64,000 nucleotides of DNA from Amycolatopsis sp. WAC 01376 (GCF_003947415.1 NZ_QHKL01000002.1:1-64000); one strand, 5' to 3'. Positions 32,307 to 42,046 are shown, counted from the stretch's first letter. Made by a program: numbers and translations. The notes: generated by a model from the letters alone, not told the origin.

Positions 32307-33079
32307 CACGCGGCCTCGAGGAACGATCCGATGTGGACACCGGAAGCGTCGAGCCCCGCGCGGATCCGTCGCGCCAGTTCGACGGCGCCGGGCGTGTCAC
32401 CGTGCACGCACAGCGAATGCGGTTGAAGCGCCAGCTCGGTCCCGTCGATGGCGACGACCTTGCCGGTGGTCGCCATCGCGACCGCCCGCTCGGCCACCTC
32501 GTCGGCGTCGTGGAGTACGGCGCCCGCGAGTTTCCGGGAGACCAGAAGGCCTTCCGGCGTGTACGCGCGGTCCGCGAAGGCCTCGGCGTACGCTGGGAAC
32601 CCGGCTTTTTCCGCCTGCTTGGCCATTTCCGACCCCGGCGGGCACAGCAACGCGAGCCCGGGGTGGAACCGCCGGATCCCCTCGACGACCGCGGCGGCCT
32701 GCTCGGGATCCACCGCGGCGGTGTTGTACAGCGCTCCGTGCGGTTTGACGTACCGGACCCGCGTGCCCGCCGCGCGGGCGAACGCGTCCAGCGCGCCGAT
32801 CTGGTAGAGCACGTCGTCTGCCAGGTCGGCGGGGGCGACGTCCATCGCCCGCCGCCCGAAGCCGGCCAGGTCGCGGTAGGCGACGTGGGCGCCGATCACG
32901 ACGCCCCGTTCCGCCGCGCGCTGGCAGACGCGCCGCATCACCGACGGGTCGCCGGCGTGGAAGCCGCAGGCGACGTTCGCGCTGGTGACGATGTCGAGCA
33001 TGGCGTCGTCGTCGCCCATTTTCCAGGCGCCGAAACCCTCGCCGAGGTCGCTGTTGAGGTCGATACGGCTGAGATCCAT
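32306..33079 (-). CDS. pxpA: 5-oxoprolinase subunit PxpA (LamB/YcsF family)
   Basis: This 257-residue protein begins with the YcsF signature IDLNSDLGEGFGAWKMGDDD and contains ANVACGFHAGDPSVMRR, GVVIGAHVAYRDLAGFGRR and VKPHGALYN. It supplies the hydrolase half of the ATP-dependent 5-oxoprolinase. Start and stop overlap its neighbours by one base (TGATG), so the operon is tightly coupled. Confidence 0.95.
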   Translation of the reverse strand: MDLSRIDLNSDLGEGFGAWKMGDDDAMLDIVTSANVACGFHAGDPSVMRRVCQRAAERGVVIGAHVAYRDLAGFGRRAMDVAPADLADDVLYQIGALDAFARAAGTRVRYVKPHGALYNTAAVDPEQAAAVVEGIRRFHPGLALLCPPGSEMAKQAEKAGFPAYAEAFADRAYTPEGLLVSRKLAGAVLHDADEVAERAVAMATTGKVVAIDGTELALQPHSLCVHGDTPGAVELARRIRAGLDASGVHIGSFLEAA

Positions 33080-33873
33080 CAGGCCACCCTGAACTCACTG
33101 TCGAGTTTGTCGGTCACGAACATGTAGCCCGGCGCGTGCGTGATCGCGAACGGCGGCCGCGAGGCCATCAGCGCCGCCTGCGGGGTCACGCCGCACGCCC
33201 AGAACACCGGCACGTCACCGGGTTCCGCGTCGACCGGATCCCCGAAATCCGGCTTGCCGAGATCGGCGATGCCGAGCGCGGAGGGATCGCCGATGTGCAC
33301 CGGGGCTCCGTGCACGGCGGGCATCCCGCGGGTGATGCGCACGGCGTCGTCGACGCGGTCTTCGGGGATCTGCCGCATCGAGACCACCATCGGCCCGTGC
33401 AGCCGTCCGGCGGGTACGCACTCGCGGTTCGTCACGTACATCGCCACGTTGCGGCCCTGGTCGACGTGCCGCAGCGGGATGCCCTCGGCGGCCAGCGCCG
33501 ATTCGAAGGTGAAACTGCAGCCGATCGAGAACGCGACCATGTCGCTGCGCCACAACCCGCTCGTGTCCGCGAGTTCGCCGGCCAGCGCGCCGTTCTGCCA
33601 GACGCGGTAGCGCGGCAGGTCGGTGCGCAGATCCGCGCCGGGCGCCAGCCGCGTCGACGGGTCGCCGGGATCGCTGACGTCGAGCACTGGGCAGGGCTGC
33701 GGATTCCGCTGGCAGAACAGCAGGACGTCGTAGGCCCAGTCCTCGGGGACGGCGATCAGGTTGGTCTGGGTGAACCCGGTGGACCAGCCGGTGGTCGGGC
33801 GGGCGGTGCCCGCGCGGAACAGGGCGCGGGCCTCGCCGGGGGACAACGTCGCCGGTTCGTCGAAGGTGGTCAT
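33079..33873 (-). CDS. DUF1445 (YcsI-type) putative hydro-lyase
   Basis: This 264-residue D-glutamate cyclase-like/DUF1445 protein has the motifs [47 protein letters not shown] and [13 protein letters not shown]. Members are often found with pxpABC, where a role in oxoproline or related lactam handling is likely but not shown here. ATG at 33873 has AGGAGG 7 bases upstream. Confidence 0.85.
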   Translation of the reverse strand: MTTFDEPATLSPGEARALFRAGTARPTTGWSTGFTQTNLIAVPEDWAYDVLLFCQRNPQPCPVLDVSDPGDPSTRLAPGADLRTDLPRYRVWQNGALAGELADTSGLWRSDMVAFSIGCSFTFESALAAEGIPLRHVDQGRNVAMYVTNRECVPAGRLHGPMVVSMRQIPEDRVDDAVRITRGMPAVHGAPVHIGDPSALGIADLGKPDFGDPVDAEPGDVPVFWACGVTPQAALMASRPPFAITHAPGYMFVTDKLDSEFRVA

Positions 33874-33899
33874 CGCGGTACCTCCTCTTCCGATTGTCG

Positions 33900-35144
33900 T
33901 CACAGGAGTTCGCGGCCGCGAGTCTCGGGCAGGCCGAGCAGCGCCAGCGCGGCGATCCCGTAGCCGACCGCGCCGAACACCATCGCGCCGCCCGCGCCGA
34001 GGAAACCGACCACGGCGGGGAAGGTCGCGCCGATGGCCCGGCCGAGGTTGTAGGTGAAGCCCTGTCCGGTCCCGCGTAGCGCCGACGGGTACAGCTCGGC
34101 GAGGAAGGCGCCGAACCCGCTGAAGATCGCGGACATCGAGAACCCGAGTGGGAAGCCGAGGAAGAGCACGAGCGTGTTCGCACCCGCCGGGATCTGTGTG
34201 TAGGCGACGATGAGACCCGCCGACAGCACCGAGAACAGCAAGAATGTCTTCTTACGCCCCAAGATATCCGTGAGATAACCGCCGGTGACGTACCCGATGA
34301 ACGCGCCGGAGATCAGGAACGCGAGGTAGCCACCGGTCCCGATGACGGTGAGGCCGCGGGTGGTCTTCAGGTAGCTCGGCAGCCAGGTCGCGAGCGTGTA
34401 GTAGCCGCCCTGGACACCGGTGGCGAGCAGCGCGGCGAAGAACGTCGTGCGCAGCAGATCCGGCTTGAAGATGCCCGCCAGCGAACCGCGTACCTTCTTC
34501 GTGGCACGGGCGGCTTCCGCGACAGGAGCGTCCTGGACGTTGCGCCGGACCCACAGCACCAGCAGCGCGGGGATGACGCCGGTCCAGAACATCACGCGCC
34601 AGGCGATGTCCGGGCTGAACAGGCTGAAGACGACGGTGTAGACGACGACCGAGAGCGCCCAGCCGACCGCCCACGCACTCTGCACGAAGGCGACCGTGCG
34701 GCCGCGATACTTCGCCTGCGAGTACTCCGCCACCAGCGCGGCGCCGGCGGCCCACTCGCCGCCGAAGCCCAGGCCCTGCAGTGCGCGGAAGACCAGGAGC
34801 GTCTCGAAGTTCGGCGCGAATCCGCAGAGCACGGTGAAGATCGTGTACATCGCGATGGTGATCTGAAGGGTGCGTACGCGGCCGATGCGGTCGGCCAGGA
34901 TGCCCGCGCCGATACCGCCGATCGCCGAGACCACCAGCGTCGTGGTGCCGAGCAGGCCCGCCTCGCCGCCGGAGAGGCCGTAGTAGGCGGTGATCGCGGC
35001 CAGGCCCAGCGGCAGGGTCTGGTAGTCGAACGAGTCGAGCCCGTATCCGCCGAACGCGCCGACGAAGGCACGGCGGCCTCGCGAACCGAGCGTGCGGAAC
35101 CAGGCGAAGGGGCGAGTGTCTTCGGTAGTGGCTGTCGCGTTCAT
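33900..35144 (-). CDS. MFS transporter (AAHS/sugar-type) of the oxoproline operon
   Basis: This 414-residue carrier has about 12 membrane helices and the MFS loop [14 protein letters not shown] between helices 2 and 3. The repeated signature ([12 protein letters not shown]) lies in the second half. It is the first gene of the operon with DUF1445 and pxpABC, so import of 5-oxoproline or a related compound is likely. ATG at 35144 follows GGAGG with a 5-base spacer; it is divergent from the GntR gene. Confidence 0.88.
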   Translation of the reverse strand: MNATATTEDTRPFAWFRTLGSRGRRAFVGAFGGYGLDSFDYQTLPLGLAAITAYYGLSGGEAGLLGTTTLVVSAIGGIGAGILADRIGRVRTLQITIAMYTIFTVLCGFAPNFETLLVFRALQGLGFGGEWAAGAALVAEYSQAKYRGRTVAFVQSAWAVGWALSVVVYTVVFSLFSPDIAWRVMFWTGVIPALLVLWVRRNVQDAPVAEAARATKKVRGSLAGIFKPDLLRTTFFAALLATGVQGGYYTLATWLPSYLKTTRGLTVIGTGGYLAFLISGAFIGYVTGGYLTDILGRKKTFLLFSVLSAGLIVAYTQIPAGANTLVLFLGFPLGFSMSAIFSGFGAFLAELYPSALRGTGQGFTYNLGRAIGATFPAVVGFLGAGGAMVFGAVGYGIAALALLGLPETRGRELL

Positions 35145-35204
35145 CGGCACCTCCAGAGGTGACTTTTCAGGGTGGCACGGGTCACATGAGTAGGCACTTT
35201 AGGG

Positions 35205-35217
35205 ATTGTTCAACAAT
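35205..35217. promoter_or_regulatory. GntR operator candidate ATTGTTCAACAAT
   Basis: This perfect 6-1-6 palindrome lies in the 125-bp gap between the MFS and GntR genes. The TTGTNNACAA-type shape fits operators of FadR-subfamily GntR proteins. It is the likely control site of the oxoproline operon. Confidence 0.6.
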
Positions 35218-35219
35218 TC

Positions 35220-35250
35220 CACAAGAGGATCCTTGGCTGAGACTCTTGTG
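35220..35250. promoter_or_regulatory. Second inverted repeat upstream of GntR
   Basis: CACAAGAG (35220-35227) and CTCTTGTG (35243-35250) are exact inverted copies separated by 15 bases, directly beside the ATTGTTCAACAAT site. It could be a second operator or an mRNA hairpin before the GntR start. Confidence 0.4.
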
Positions 35251-35269
35251 CCTAGGTAGGATCGGTCAC

Positions 35270-35974
35270 GTGACGATTGCGGAGGGTGGTCCTGCCTCGG
35301 TAGAGGGACTCGAGGCTGATCGCGGCATGATCAGCCGCACCAGCACGGCCGAACGGGTCGCGGGTGTCCTTCGCACGCGTATCGCGGAGGGGTTCTTCCT
35401 GCCCGGCGTCCGGCTGTCGGAACACGACATCGGCTCGGCGCTCGGCGTCTCCCGCAACACGCTGCGCGAGGCGTTCCGGCTGCTCACGCACGAACGACTG
35501 CTGACCCACGAGCTCAATCGCGGTGTTTTCGTGCGGGTGCTGCCCGTCGAGGACGTCGTCGACCTCTACAAGGTGCGCAAGGTCGTCGAGTGCTCGGCCG
35601 TGCGGGCGGTGACGGAGAAGCCCCCGACGTTCGCGAAGCTCGCGCGCCTGGTCGAGGACGGCAAGCTGGCCGAGCGGAGTGAGCGCTGGCAGGACCTCGG
35701 CACCGCGAACATCCGGTTCCATTCGGCGATCGCGGAACTCAGCGGCAGCGAACGGATCGACGAGCTGATGCGCGGCATTCTCGCCGAGTTGCGGCTGGTG
35801 TTCCACATGATGGCCGACCCGCGGCGCTTCCACGAGCCGTACCTCAAGCGCAACGCGGAGATCCTCGAGCGCATCGAAGCCGGCGACGGCCTCGGCGCCG
35901 AAAAGCTCCTCGCGCAGTACCTCACCGACGCCGAAAACCAGCTCGTCGAGGCCTACGCCGAACGCTCCCCTTGA
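35270..35974 (+). CDS. GntR-family (FadR subfamily) regulator
   Basis: This 234-residue regulator has an N-terminal winged helix (RLSEHDIGSALGVSRNTLREAFRLLTHERLL) and an all-helical FCD ligand domain (VRKVVECSAVRAV, FHSAIAELSGSERI). GTG at 35270 has AGGA 9 bases upstream; ATG at 35327 is a shorter option. Divergent from MFS-DUF1445-pxpABC, it is likely to respond to oxoproline or a related acid. Confidence 0.88.
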   Translation: MTIAEGGPASVEGLEADRGMISRTSTAERVAGVLRTRIAEGFFLPGVRLSEHDIGSALGVSRNTLREAFRLLTHERLLTHELNRGVFVRVLPVEDVVDLYKVRKVVECSAVRAVTEKPPTFAKLARLVEDGKLAERSERWQDLGTANIRFHSAIAELSGSERIDELMRGILAELRLVFHMMADPRRFHEPYLKRNAEILERIEAGDGLGAEKLLAQYLTDAENQLVEAYAERSP

Positions 35975-36039
35975 CGCGTTTCGTCCTCTGAATGCGGTAG
36001 TCCGGGATACGAACTACCGCATTCAGAGGACGAAACGCG
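35975..36039. terminator. 27-bp perfect palindrome, CCTCTGAATGCGGTAG family
   Basis: CGCGTTTCGTCCTCTGAATG and GCGGTAGT at 35975-36001 are mirrored exactly at 36013-36039 around an 11-nt loop. It begins on the base after the GntR stop and ends 9 bases before the GH16 gene. The arm matches that at 17.0 kb and, with changes, at 47.4 kb. Confidence 0.75.
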
Positions 36040-36047
36040 AGGGGTGG

Positions 36048-37274
36048 CTAGGGGGTGACCCACTTCTGGTTCGCGCCACCGCCGCAGGTCCAGATCTGGA
36101 GTCTCGTCCCATTCGCGGAGCTGTTGCCGGTGGCGTCCAGGCATTTGTTCGCCTGCGGGTTCACGATGTCGCGCGCGCCGCTGATCGCCCACTTCTGCGC
36201 GCCGGATCCGTTGCAGTCCCACAGTTGCACGGCCGTGCCGTCGGCGGTGCCTCCACCGGAGACGTCCATGCACTTGCCGAGCGCGCGGATCGTGCCGTCG
36301 CCGCCGATGGTCCAGTTCTGCGCGGCGTTGCCGTTGCAGTCGGTGATCTGGACCGGAGTGCCGTTGGCGGTGTTCGCGCCCGCGACGTCGACGCACTTGC
36401 CGCCGATCCCGGTGATCCGGCCGCTCCGCCCGGCCGTGTCGCTCGAATTGACGTGCACGTAGTCGACGACTAGACGCTGCGGGAAGACCGTGCTGGAGTT
36501 CGGGTCACCCGGCCAGTAGCCGCCGACCGCGAGGTTCAGGATCAGGTAGAAGGGGTGGTCGAAGACCCAGCGATTGCCGTTGAGGTCGGCGGGGGTGCGG
36601 GTCTGGTAGAGGTTGCCGTCCACGTACCACTTGATCTGGTTCGGCGCCCAGTCGACGGCGTAGGTGTGGAAGTCGTCGGAGAAGTTCGGGCCGTTGTAGG
36701 CCGCGCCGATGCCGCCCGCGCCGGAGTAACCGGGGCCGTGGAGGGTGCCGTGCACCGTGTTCGGCTCGAAGCCGACGTTCTCCATGATGTCGATCTCGCC
36801 GCTGTCGGGCCAGCCGACGTTGCCGATGTCGGCGCCGAGCATCCAGAACGCGGGCCACATCCCTTGTCCGCGCGGCAGTTTCATCCGCGCTTCGAACCGG
36901 CCGTAGGTCTGGGTGAACTGGCCCTGTGTGGACAGTCGCGCCGAGGTGTACTCGCAGCGCCCGTACCAGCAGTTGTAGTTGCCGGGGTTCTCCTTCTTCG
37001 CGGTGATGACGAGGTTGCCCTGGCCGTCGAGCGCCGCGTTGTTCGTCCCGGACGTGTACCACTGCCGCTCGTGGTTGTTGACGTTGTCGCCGGTTTCGAA
37101 ATGCCACTTCGAAGTGTCGATACCCGCGCCGGCGGGCCCGTTGAAGTCGTCGGTGAAGGTCGCGGCCGTGACCGCGGCCTCGGCGGCCGGGGCTTGGGCC
37201 GTCGCCGGGAGTGAGCCGAGGAGGGCGCCGGCGGCGAGGAGTGCCGCCCAGCGAAAACGGGAGGAGATGGACAT
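36048..37274 (-). CDS. Secreted GH16 beta-glucanase with CBM13 lectin domain
   Basis: This 408-residue secreted enzyme starts with a signal peptide (RFRWAALLAAGALLGSLPA). The GH16 domain follows, with the catalytic motif GEIDIMEN at 159-166 (Glu160 nucleophile, Asp162, Glu165 acid/base). A ricin-type CBM13 at the C-terminus repeats QNW/QKW units (AAQNWTIGGDG, AQKWAIS, NQKWVTP). It should cut beta-1,3- or beta-1,3-1,4-glucans (laminarin, fungal wall). ATG at 37274. A ROK operator lies 32 bp upstream. Confidence 0.93.
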   Translation of the reverse strand: MSISSRFRWAALLAAGALLGSLPATAQAPAAEAAVTAATFTDDFNGPAGAGIDTSKWHFETGDNVNNHERQWYTSGTNNAALDGQGNLVITAKKENPGNYNCWYGRCEYTSARLSTQGQFTQTYGRFEARMKLPRGQGMWPAFWMLGADIGNVGWPDSGEIDIMENVGFEPNTVHGTLHGPGYSGAGGIGAAYNGPNFSDDFHTYAVDWAPNQIKWYVDGNLYQTRTPADLNGNRWVFDHPFYLILNLAVGGYWPGDPNSSTVFPQRLVVDYVHVNSSDTAGRSGRITGIGGKCVDVAGANTANGTPVQITDCNGNAAQNWTIGGDGTIRALGKCMDVSGGGTADGTAVQLWDCNGSGAQKWAISGARDIVNPQANKCLDATGNSSANGTRLQIWTCGGGANQKWVTP

Positions 37275-37305
37275 CGTTGTCGCCTCTCTTCGCAGGCAGA
37301 GAACT

Positions 37306-37330
37306 ACTTTGTTGTGCCTGACAACAAAGT
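37306..37330. promoter_or_regulatory. ROK repressor operator candidate before GH16
   Basis: ACTTTGTTGT (37306-37315) and ACAACAAAGT (37321-37330) are a perfect 10-bp inverted repeat around GCCTG, in the gap between the GH16 and ROK genes and in the GH16 promoter region. Actinomycete ROK repressors bind comparable TTTGTT-type sites. Confidence 0.65.
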
Positions 37331-37383
37331 ATGCATGGTCTCTACCACTGCGACAAGACGTATTTTTCAGCCTCGAATTAAGG

Positions 37384-38619
37384 TCAGGCGGCGGTGCCGC
37401 GCTTCGATCCGGCCGTCCGCGGGTCCGCGCCCTGGTCGAGGAGGGCGGCGACCGGGAGGGTGGCGGCTCCTATGGCGACGGCGTCCGGGCCGAGCTGTCC
37501 GAGTCCGATCTCGGTCTGGTCGAACACGTGCGCCAGCGCGTGCTCGCCCGCCACGCGCCGGATCTCGGGCAGGTACTGCTCGCCGAGCGCCAGCCCGGCC
37601 CAGCCGCCCAGCACGATCCGCTCCGGGTTGAACAGGTTGATCAGATTGCCGATGCCCGCGCCGAGGTAACCCGCCGTCTCCTCCAGTACCTTGGCCGCGG
37701 CCTTGGACTTGCCCGCGGACTCCAGCAAGGCGGCGAACTGCGTCTGCTCGTCCTCACCCGAGGTGGCCTTTCCGCCACGCGCCTTGCGATAGCGGGCGAG
37801 AACGCCCTCCGCGCCGACGTAGGACTCCAGGCAGCCGCGCGATCCGCAGCGGCATTCCTGTCCGCCGTAGACGATCGTCGTATGGCCCCATTCGCCCGCG
37901 CTGCTGGTGGAGCCCCGGTACGTGGTGCCGTCGGTGACCACGGCCGCGCCCACACCGGACCCGATCAGGACGATCACCGCGTGCCGGGCGCCGCGGCCGG
38001 CGCCGAACCACATTTCGCCCTGGCCCTGGGTTTTCGCGCCGTTGTCGATGAACAGCGGCAGCTCGACACCCTCCGCGCGCAGGAGGTCGGTGAGCGGGAC
38101 CTCTTTCCAGCCGATGGTGGGCGCGTGCACACGCAGCGCCTCACCCTGTTCGACGGTGCCGGGGACGCCGATGCCGACACCGAGCACGGTCGCCTCGTCG
38201 ATCCCCGATTCCGTGATCACCTCCCGGAGTCCGGACGCCACCTGGGTGACGGCGGCCGCGGCGTCCGGCCGGGGCGAGGCGAGCGGATGCTCGACGGTGG
38301 CGAGCCGGTTCATGGTGAGGTCGAACAGTTCGACCTTCACGCCGGTCTCGCCGATGTCGACGCCCGCGACATGGCCGTACGCCGGGTCGACGCGGAGCAG
38401 CACGCGCGGCCTGCCGCCGTCGGACTCGACGAGCCCGGCTTCGGTGATGAGGCGTTCTTCGCCGAGTTCGGCGGTCACGTTGCTGACGGTCGCGGCGCTC
38501 AAACCGGTCAGACCGCTCAATTCGTGGCGGCTGAGCGGGCCGTCGAAGTAGAGTTTCGACAGCAGGAGGGAACGGTTGTGCCGCCGCAGGTCACGGACGG
38601 TGGTGCGCTTGGCAGGCAT
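37384..38619 (-). CDS. ROK-family transcriptional repressor
   Basis: This 411-residue protein has an N-terminal winged helix (PLSRHELSGLTGLSAATVSNVTAELGEERLI) and a sugar-kinase-like ROK domain with the zinc motif CRCGSRGCLESYVG near residue 260 and the ATP/sugar motifs VAGVDIGETGVKVEL and VGIGVPG. It lies between the glucanase and the beta-glucosidase genes, so it probably represses both until a glucooligosaccharide inducer binds. ATG at 38619; longer in-frame starts exist. Confidence 0.92.
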   Translation of the reverse strand: MPAKRTTVRDLRRHNRSLLLSKLYFDGPLSRHELSGLTGLSAATVSNVTAELGEERLITEAGLVESDGGRPRVLLRVDPAYGHVAGVDIGETGVKVELFDLTMNRLATVEHPLASPRPDAAAAVTQVASGLREVITESGIDEATVLGVGIGVPGTVEQGEALRVHAPTIGWKEVPLTDLLRAEGVELPLFIDNGAKTQGQGEMWFGAGRGARHAVIVLIGSGVGAAVVTDGTTYRGSTSSAGEWGHTTIVYGGQECRCGSRGCLESYVGAEGVLARYRKARGGKATSGEDEQTQFAALLESAGKSKAAAKVLEETAGYLGAGIGNLINLFNPERIVLGGWAGLALGEQYLPEIRRVAGEHALAHVFDQTEIGLGQLGPDAVAIGAATLPVAALLDQGADPRTAGSKRGTAA

Positions 38620-38716
38620 GCGGATACCCATCTTATGGCGGCGGACCCTTCCAGGATGCCCCACGACCTTAGCCTCCGCCATGTATCAACTGGTGAAATA
38701 AGGCGGGAAGAGGGTC

Positions 38717-40105
38717 ATGACGGGGGACGACGAGCTCATCGGCACCTTGCCGCCCGACTTCCGATGGGGTGTCGGCAGCTCGGCGTACCAGGTCGAAGGC
38801 GCGGTCTCCGAAGACGGACGAACACCGTCCATTTGGGACACCTACGCCCAGTCCCCGTGGTCCGTCGACAACGGTGACACCGGCGAGGTCGCCTGCGATC
38901 ACTACCACCGGATGCCCGCCGACGTCGCGCTGCTCAAGGAACTCGGCGTCGACACCTACCGGTTCTCCGTTTCCTGGCCCCGTGTGCAGCCGCGCGGGCG
39001 CGGCGGCGTCAACCCGGCGGGCATCGCCTTCTACGACCGGCTGGTCGACGAACTGCTCAACAACGGCATCGATCCCTGGCTGACGCTGTACCACTGGGAT
39101 CTGCCGCAGCACCTCGAAGACGCGGGCGGCTGGCCCGCGCGCGACACCGCCGTGCGGTTCGCCGATTACGCGATGCTCGTGTTCGAGCGGCTGAGCGACC
39201 GGGTCCGCCACTGGACCACGCTGAGCGAGCCTTGGTGCACGGCCATGCACGGTTACGTCCACGGGGTGATGGCGCCCGGCCGCCGGGACGCGAAGGCGGG
39301 GATGGCGGCGGCGCATCACCTGCTGTTCGGCCATGGGCTCGCCGTGCGGCGGATGCGGGAACTCGCCCCGCCCGGGACGAAGTTCGGCATCACGCTCAAC
39401 CTGAGCACCGCCGATCCGGCCACCCCCAGCGAGGCCGATCGCGAGGCCGCCCGGTTCGAGGACGGTCTCGGGACGAGGTTCTACCTCGACGCGCTCGTGC
39501 GCGGCCGATACCCGGAGGACGTCCTCGAGACCCTTGCCCGGCAGGGTATCCGCCTGCCGTCCGAGCCGTGGGACCCGTCGATCATCGCGGCACCGCTCGA
39601 TTTCCTCGGCGTCGACTACTACTTCGGGACGCGGTACTCCGGGGTGGAGGAGAACGGGAAAGCGGTGGAGCACTTCGGGATGCCGTCGTTCCGCAAGGTG
39701 CCGTTCGGGGCGCCGTCGACGGTACTGGGCTGGGAGATCCTGCCGCACAAGCTCACCGAACTGCTCGTCCGGATCAGCCGCGACTATCCCGATCTGCCCC
39801 TTTACGTCACCGAAAACGGCGCGGCGTTCGCCGACGTCCCCGACGAGACCGGATTCGTCCGCGACGAAGACCGCGCCGCGTACCTTTCCGCGCACATCGC
39901 CGCCACCGCCGCCGCGCGGCAGGCTGGCGCGGACGTCCGCGGCTACTTCGCCTGGTCCTTTTTGGACGGTTTCGAATGGGCGTACGGCTACGCGAAACGG
40001 CTCGGCCTGGTGCGGGTCGACCGCGAGACGCAGGCGCGGACGGTCAAGCAGAGCGGGCTGGCGTACCGCGACATCGTCGAGCGGGTGCGCGGCGGACGGC
40101 GGTAG
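38717..40105 (+). CDS. GH1 beta-glucosidase
   Basis: This 462-residue TIM-barrel enzyme hydrolyses terminal beta-glucosides. The GH1 N-terminal signature FRWGVGSSAYQVEGA, acid/base Glu171 (TTLSEPW) and nucleophile Glu366 (YVTENGAAF) are present. No signal peptide, so it acts inside the cell on imported oligosaccharides released by the GH16 enzyme. ATG at 38717. Divergent from the ROK gene. Confidence 0.94.
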   Translation: MTGDDELIGTLPPDFRWGVGSSAYQVEGAVSEDGRTPSIWDTYAQSPWSVDNGDTGEVACDHYHRMPADVALLKELGVDTYRFSVSWPRVQPRGRGGVNPAGIAFYDRLVDELLNNGIDPWLTLYHWDLPQHLEDAGGWPARDTAVRFADYAMLVFERLSDRVRHWTTLSEPWCTAMHGYVHGVMAPGRRDAKAGMAAAHHLLFGHGLAVRRMRELAPPGTKFGITLNLSTADPATPSEADREAARFEDGLGTRFYLDALVRGRYPEDVLETLARQGIRLPSEPWDPSIIAAPLDFLGVDYYFGTRYSGVEENGKAVEHFGMPSFRKVPFGAPSTVLGWEILPHKLTELLVRISRDYPDLPLYVTENGAAFADVPDETGFVRDEDRAAYLSAHIAATAAARQAGADVRGYFAWSFLDGFEWAYGYAKRLGLVRVDRETQARTVKQSGLAYRDIVERVRGGRR

Positions 40106-40215
40106 GGTCTGCCCCACCCTCGATCCGGCGGTCCGCTCCCTGTTTTCCGAAAGTCTCACGTCCTAGGTTCGGCATCGAAAGTTGGTCGCCGGTAAAGGAA
40201 ACGTGGGGGACAGTG

Positions 40216-40932
40216 ATGACCGTCAGGCTCGAACAACGTGACGAACCGGGTACGGTGCCACGGAAATCGTGGTGGCGGAGGCCGTGGGTGGGGCCGCTGG
40301 CCGTCGTCGTCGTGGTGTTCCTGGCCTTTTCGATGCCGCCGTATCTGGCGATGGACCCATCGCTGTCACGGGTCCCGCAGCCGGCCGGGTTCACCTCGCA
40401 CTACTGGTTCCTCGCGGCGCACGTGCTGTTCGGCTCGATCGCGATGGTCGGGGCGCTGCTCCAGATCTGGCCGTGGTTCCGGGCGAAATACCCGGCGGTG
40501 CACCGGAAGATCGGCCGCGTGTACGTCTTCGCCGGGGTGCTCCCGGCCGGGCTGCTGGCGCTGACCGTCGGCGCGATGAGCCCGTTCGGCCCGGTGACGC
40601 GGGTGGCCAACGTGCTGGCCGGGGTGCTGTGGCTGGCGTGCACGTTCGCCGGCTGGCGCGCGGCACGGCAGCGCCGGTTCGGCGATCACCGCCGCTGGAT
40701 GATCCGCAGTTTCGCGCTGACCATGTCGATCATCGTCAGCCGTCTGGTCGGCCCGGTCGCGGTGATCGTGCTGCAACCGCAGCTGGAGACCACGTTCGGC
40801 GGCAGCGAACTCGCCTTGACCCAGTCGGTCGCCGGGATCACGGCCTGGCTGAGCCCGACGCTGGTCGTGATCGCCACGCAGTGGTACCTCGATCGCCGTC
40901 CGGCTAGGAAGAAGTCAGCGATCGCGCGATGA
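40216..40932 (+). CDS. DUF2306 integral membrane protein
   Basis: This 238-residue protein has six to seven hydrophobic segments, starting with WVGPLAVVVVVFLAFSM. The pattern HYWFLAAHVLFGSIAMVGAL, VHRKIGRVYVFAGVLPAG and DHRRWMIRSFALT is that of DUF2306 membrane proteins, which hold conserved His residues. Function unknown. ATG at 40216 with GGGGGA upstream; its end overlaps the convergent acyl-CoA dehydrogenase gene by 29 bases. Confidence 0.85.
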   Translation: MTVRLEQRDEPGTVPRKSWWRRPWVGPLAVVVVVFLAFSMPPYLAMDPSLSRVPQPAGFTSHYWFLAAHVLFGSIAMVGALLQIWPWFRAKYPAVHRKIGRVYVFAGVLPAGLLALTVGAMSPFGPVTRVANVLAGVLWLACTFAGWRAARQRRFGDHRRWMIRSFALTMSIIVSRLVGPVAVIVLQPQLETTFGGSELALTQSVAGITAWLSPTLVVIATQWYLDRRPARKKSAIAR

Positions 40933-42046
40933 TCGTCCGCTGCACTTCGGACGCGCCTTCGTAGATCCGCGGCGCGCGGACCTCGCGGTAGAGGTGTTCG
41001 AGCAGATGCCCTCGCCGCAGCGCCCGCGCGCCGTGGATCTGCACGGCGGAGTCGACGACGTACTGCGCGGTCTCGGTGGCGAACAGTTTCGCCATCGCGG
41101 CGCGGCCGGCGAGGTTCCGCTCGCCCGCGTCGTAGGCGGCGGCCGCGGCGTAGACCAGCAGACGCGAGGCCTCGGTGCGGGTCGCCATTTCGGCGAGGGT
41201 GTGCGCCACGGTCTGCTGCTTCAGGAGCGGGCCGCCGAACGCGACCCTGGTCTGCGCGTGGGCGACGGCGGCGTCGAGTGCGGCCTGCGCCATCCCGACG
41301 GCGAACGCGCCGACACTCGGCCGGAACAGGTCCAGCGTCCGCATGGCCACGCCGAAACCGCGGTCCTGTTCGCCGAGCAGCTCGTCCCGCTCCACGCGGA
41401 CGCCGTCGAAGACCAGGGTGCCGATGGGATGCGGGCTGACGAGGTCGAGGTGCTCACCCGACAGCCCGGCGCGGTCGGCCGGGACGACGAACGCGGACAC
41501 GCCGCGCGAGCCCGCTTCCGGGGTGGTGCGGGCGAAAACGCTGTAGAAATCGGCCTCGGGGGCGTTGGAGATCCACATCTTCTCGCCGGTGAGACGCCAG
41601 CCGTCGCCGTCGGGTTCGGCGGCGAGTTCCAGCGCCGCCGCGTCCGAACCCGCGTTCGGTTCGGTGAGCGCGAAAGCGGCGACCGCGTCACCCGAGGCCA
41701 CGGCGGGAACCCACTTCGCGACCTGCGAGTCCTGCCCGGACTGCAGCACGGGGTACGTGCCCAAACCCTGCAACGCCAACGCGGTCTCGGCTTCGGTGCT
41801 CTGGCTCGCGAGCGATTCCCGCAGGATGCACAGATCCGTCGCGGCGGCTTCCCGGCTCGGACTGCCGCCGTCGACGCCCGGGAACAGCCGGGAAAGCAGG
41901 CCGAGCGCGCCCATTTCCTTGAGCAGCGGCCGGTTCACCGCTCCTTCGGTGCCGGATTCGGCCAGCGGGCGGAGCTTTTCGGCGCCCAGCCGCCGGACCT
42001 CGTCGGCGAAGGCCTGCTGTTCGGGGCTCAGTGCGAAGGCTGTCAT
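40904..42046 (-). CDS. Acyl-CoA dehydrogenase of the aromatic acyl-CoA operon
   Basis: This 380-residue flavoenzyme has FALTEPNAGSDAAALE, WRLTGEKMWISNAPEADFYS and IHGARALRRGHLLEHLYREVRAPRIYEGASEVQR. Its ATG at 42046 overlaps the stop of the large monooxygenase gene (ATGA at 42043-42046), so the two are co-translated. It may act on the reduced ring product of the monooxygenase. Confidence 0.9.
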   Translation of the reverse strand: MTAFALSPEQQAFADEVRRLGAEKLRPLAESGTEGAVNRPLLKEMGALGLLSRLFPGVDGGSPSREAAATDLCILRESLASQSTEAETALALQGLGTYPVLQSGQDSQVAKWVPAVASGDAVAAFALTEPNAGSDAAALELAAEPDGDGWRLTGEKMWISNAPEADFYSVFARTTPEAGSRGVSAFVVPADRAGLSGEHLDLVSPHPIGTLVFDGVRVERDELLGEQDRGFGVAMRTLDLFRPSVGAFAVGMAQAALDAAVAHAQTRVAFGGPLLKQQTVAHTLAEMATRTEASRLLVYAAAAAYDAGERNLAGRAAMAKLFATETAQYVVDSAVQIHGARALRRGHLLEHLYREVRAPRIYEGASEVQRTIIARSLTSS

